This document shows, piece by piece, positions 5,060-6,222 of a DNA stretch of 6,222 nt; position 1 is the first letter of the stretch, and every line of letters begins with the position of its first letter. A model generated the notes under the pieces. The model worked only from the letters and a program-made list of their open reading frames with translations, was not told the origin of the DNA and made no database searches. A program made the position numbers and the translations under genes. The DNA is taken from positions 1-6,222 of the forward strand of contig DOXU01000120.1 in NCBI GenBank assembly GCA_003518885.1. The letters are read 5' to 3'. The DNA is from Oscillospiraceae bacterium. Its GTDB lineage: Bacteria; Bacillota; Clostridia; Oscillospirales; Ethanoligenentaceae.

Positions 5060-6222
5060 TTGATTCCAGAATCTTTTTTGCAGGAATTAAAGGATCGATG
5101 TGATATTGAACAGATTATATCACGTTATGTTGATCTGCGCAAAGGTGGACGGACATTGGTTGGTCTTTGTCCGTTTCATAGCGAAAAAACGCCTTCATTT
5201 CATGTTTACCCTGATGATCAACATTTTTACTGTTTTGGCTGTGAAACAGGAGGCGATGTTATCACCTTCATTCGTAAAATTGAAAATTTGGATTATCGTG
5301 AGGCAGTAGAGTTTTTAGCCTCACAAGCGGGGCTATCTATGCCGGCGGAAGACCATGAGACAGATCAGATTGCCCGCAATCGAATGCGGATTTTGGAAAT
5401 GAATCGTTTGGCGGCCAGATTTTTTTATGCATGTTTGCTTTCACCGTCGGGAAAAGTGGGACTGGACTATTTTAACAAACGTGCTCTTTCAATGAAAACG
5501 ATTCGTATGTTTGGATTAGGATATGCACCAGCAGGCGGTGGATTGTTGCAAGCATATTTGCGTAAAAAGGGATTTTCGGACGAAGAAATGTTGGCGGCTG
5601 CACTGGTATTTCGACGACGTTCCGGTGGATATTATGACGCATTCCGTTCCCGTGTGATATTTCCAATTATTGATTTACGCGGTAATGTTATTGCTTTTGG
5701 AGGGCGCGTGTTGGATGACAGCAAGCCTAAATATCTTAATAGCAATGATACATCGGCATTTCATAAAGGGAAATCTTTATTTGCACTTAACTTCGCAAAA
5801 AGCAGTAAAGAAAGTTCTTTGTTGCTTTGCGAAGGGTATATGGACGCAATTGCACTACATCAGGCCGGTTTTACGAACGCAGTGGCAACATTAGGGACGG
5901 CACTCACTCCGGAGCAGGCGAGATTGATGGCACGCTATGTGAAAGAAGTTGTGATTTCATATGATGCGGATAAAGCGGGACAAAATGCATCTAAGCGTGC
6001 TATTACCCTGCTAACGGATGCTGGCCTTCTGGTTCGTGTATTGAAAATCGAGGGTGGAAAAGACCCAGATGAGTTTATTAAAACTTATGGGGCTGATCGA
6101 TTCCGCTTATTACTTAAACATAGTGGAAATCATATTGAATATCGTTTGGCTGCGGCGCTAGAGAAGTACGACATTCAAATAACGGAACAAAAAGCATCGT
6201 ATTTGAAAGAAGCAGTTGATAC
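5060..6222 (+). CDS. dnaG: DNA primase DnaG, N-terminal 387 codons (3' truncated by window)
   Basis: DnaG lays down the RNA primers for lagging-strand synthesis at the replication fork and works with the replicative helicase. The CHC2 zinc domain (about 1-100) has Cys37, His40, Cys58 and Cys61 in LCPFHSEKTPSF and FYCFGCETGGD. The RNA-polymerase core (about 110-250) shows SRVIFPIID, IAFGGRV and KYLNSNDTSAFHKGKSLFAL. The Toprim catalytic residues follow: Glu258 in CEGYMDAIALHQAG, and Asp302 and Asp304 in SYDADKAGQNA, then KDPDEFI. The helicase-binding C-terminus (about 200 more residues) lies beyond the window. The start is TTG 5060, with AGGAAGG (5044-5050) 9 nt upstream, giving MIPESFLQELKDRCDI, which aligns with the usual DnaG beginning; no in-frame ATG offers an alternative before the zinc domain. 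The frame stays open to the window end with no break. dgt lies 71 nt upstream, probably in the same operon. Confidence 0.97.
   Translation, partial: MIPESFLQELKDRCDIEQIISRYVDLRKGGRTLVGLCPFHSEKTPSFHVYPDDQHFYCFGCETGGDVITFIRKIENLDYREAVEFLASQAGLSMPAEDHETDQIARNRMRILEMNRLAARFFYACLLSPSGKVGLDYFNKRALSMKTIRMFGLGYAPAGGGLLQAYLRKKGFSDEEMLAAALVFRRRSGGYYDAFRSRVIFPIIDLRGNVIAFGGRVLDDSKPKYLNSNDTSAFHKGKSLFALNFAKSSKESSLLLCEGYMDAIALHQAGFTNAVATLGTALTPEQARLMARYVKEVVISYDADKAGQNASKRAITLLTDAGLLVRVLKIEGGKDPDEFIKTYGADRFRLLLKHSGNHIEYRLAAALEKYDIQITEQKASYLKEAVD

Noticed and set aside
5100..5309. Small + frame, and others at 5472-5666 (minus) and 5670-5894 (plus)
   Set aside because: All lie inside dnaG, whose zinc and Toprim motifs are read in a different frame; they are shadows.
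1..6222. Search for mobile elements, CRISPR repeats, tRNA/rRNA, toxin-antitoxin or defence genes
   Set aside because: No transposase or recombinase motifs, regularly spaced repeats, tRNA-like folds or unexplained long coding regions were seen; every stretch over 300 bases is covered by a recognised gene.

Overview
The window reads as a chromosomal housekeeping segment from a low-to-moderate GC Firmicute (GC content judged by eye only). All seven genes lie on the + strand. The combination of dgt directly upstream of dnaG, a four-cysteine (zinc-type) L31, strong AGGAGG-like ribosome binding sites and GTG/TTG starts fits Bacillota. The wording of the dGTPase N-terminus and of the kinase resembles Negativicutes (Veillonella/Megasphaera/Dialister relatives), but that placement is recall-based inference and needs a database search.

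Layout: (1) 1-1903 is a two-component pair: the C-terminal part of an OmpR/PhoB-type response regulator cut by the window start, then a membrane histidine kinase. (2) 1904-2292 is a monocistronic-looking unit: a good sigma-A-type promoter, rpmE (ribosomal protein L31, GTG start), two small inverted repeats and a strong Rho-independent terminator. (3) 2338-3911 holds a YigZ/IMPACT-family protein followed 35 nt later by a PLP-dependent cysteine synthase, probably co-transcribed. (4) 3912-6222 holds an HD-domain dGTP triphosphohydrolase-like gene and the first 387 codons of dnaG (DNA primase), which starts at TTG and runs off the window end. In many Firmicutes the next gene would be rpoD, giving a macromolecular-synthesis operon; this cannot be seen here.

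Functionally, the right half links dNTP metabolism (dGTPase) with replication priming (primase). The left half is signal transduction and a ribosomal protein. No transposon, CRISPR array, tRNA, rRNA, prophage or defence gene was seen, and I found no convincing undescribed system. The observations most worth a second look are a Thr-to-Met change in the substrate loop of the cysteine synthase, like that of beta-cyanoalanine synthases; consecutive hairpins behind rpmE; and structured leaders before dgt and dnaG.
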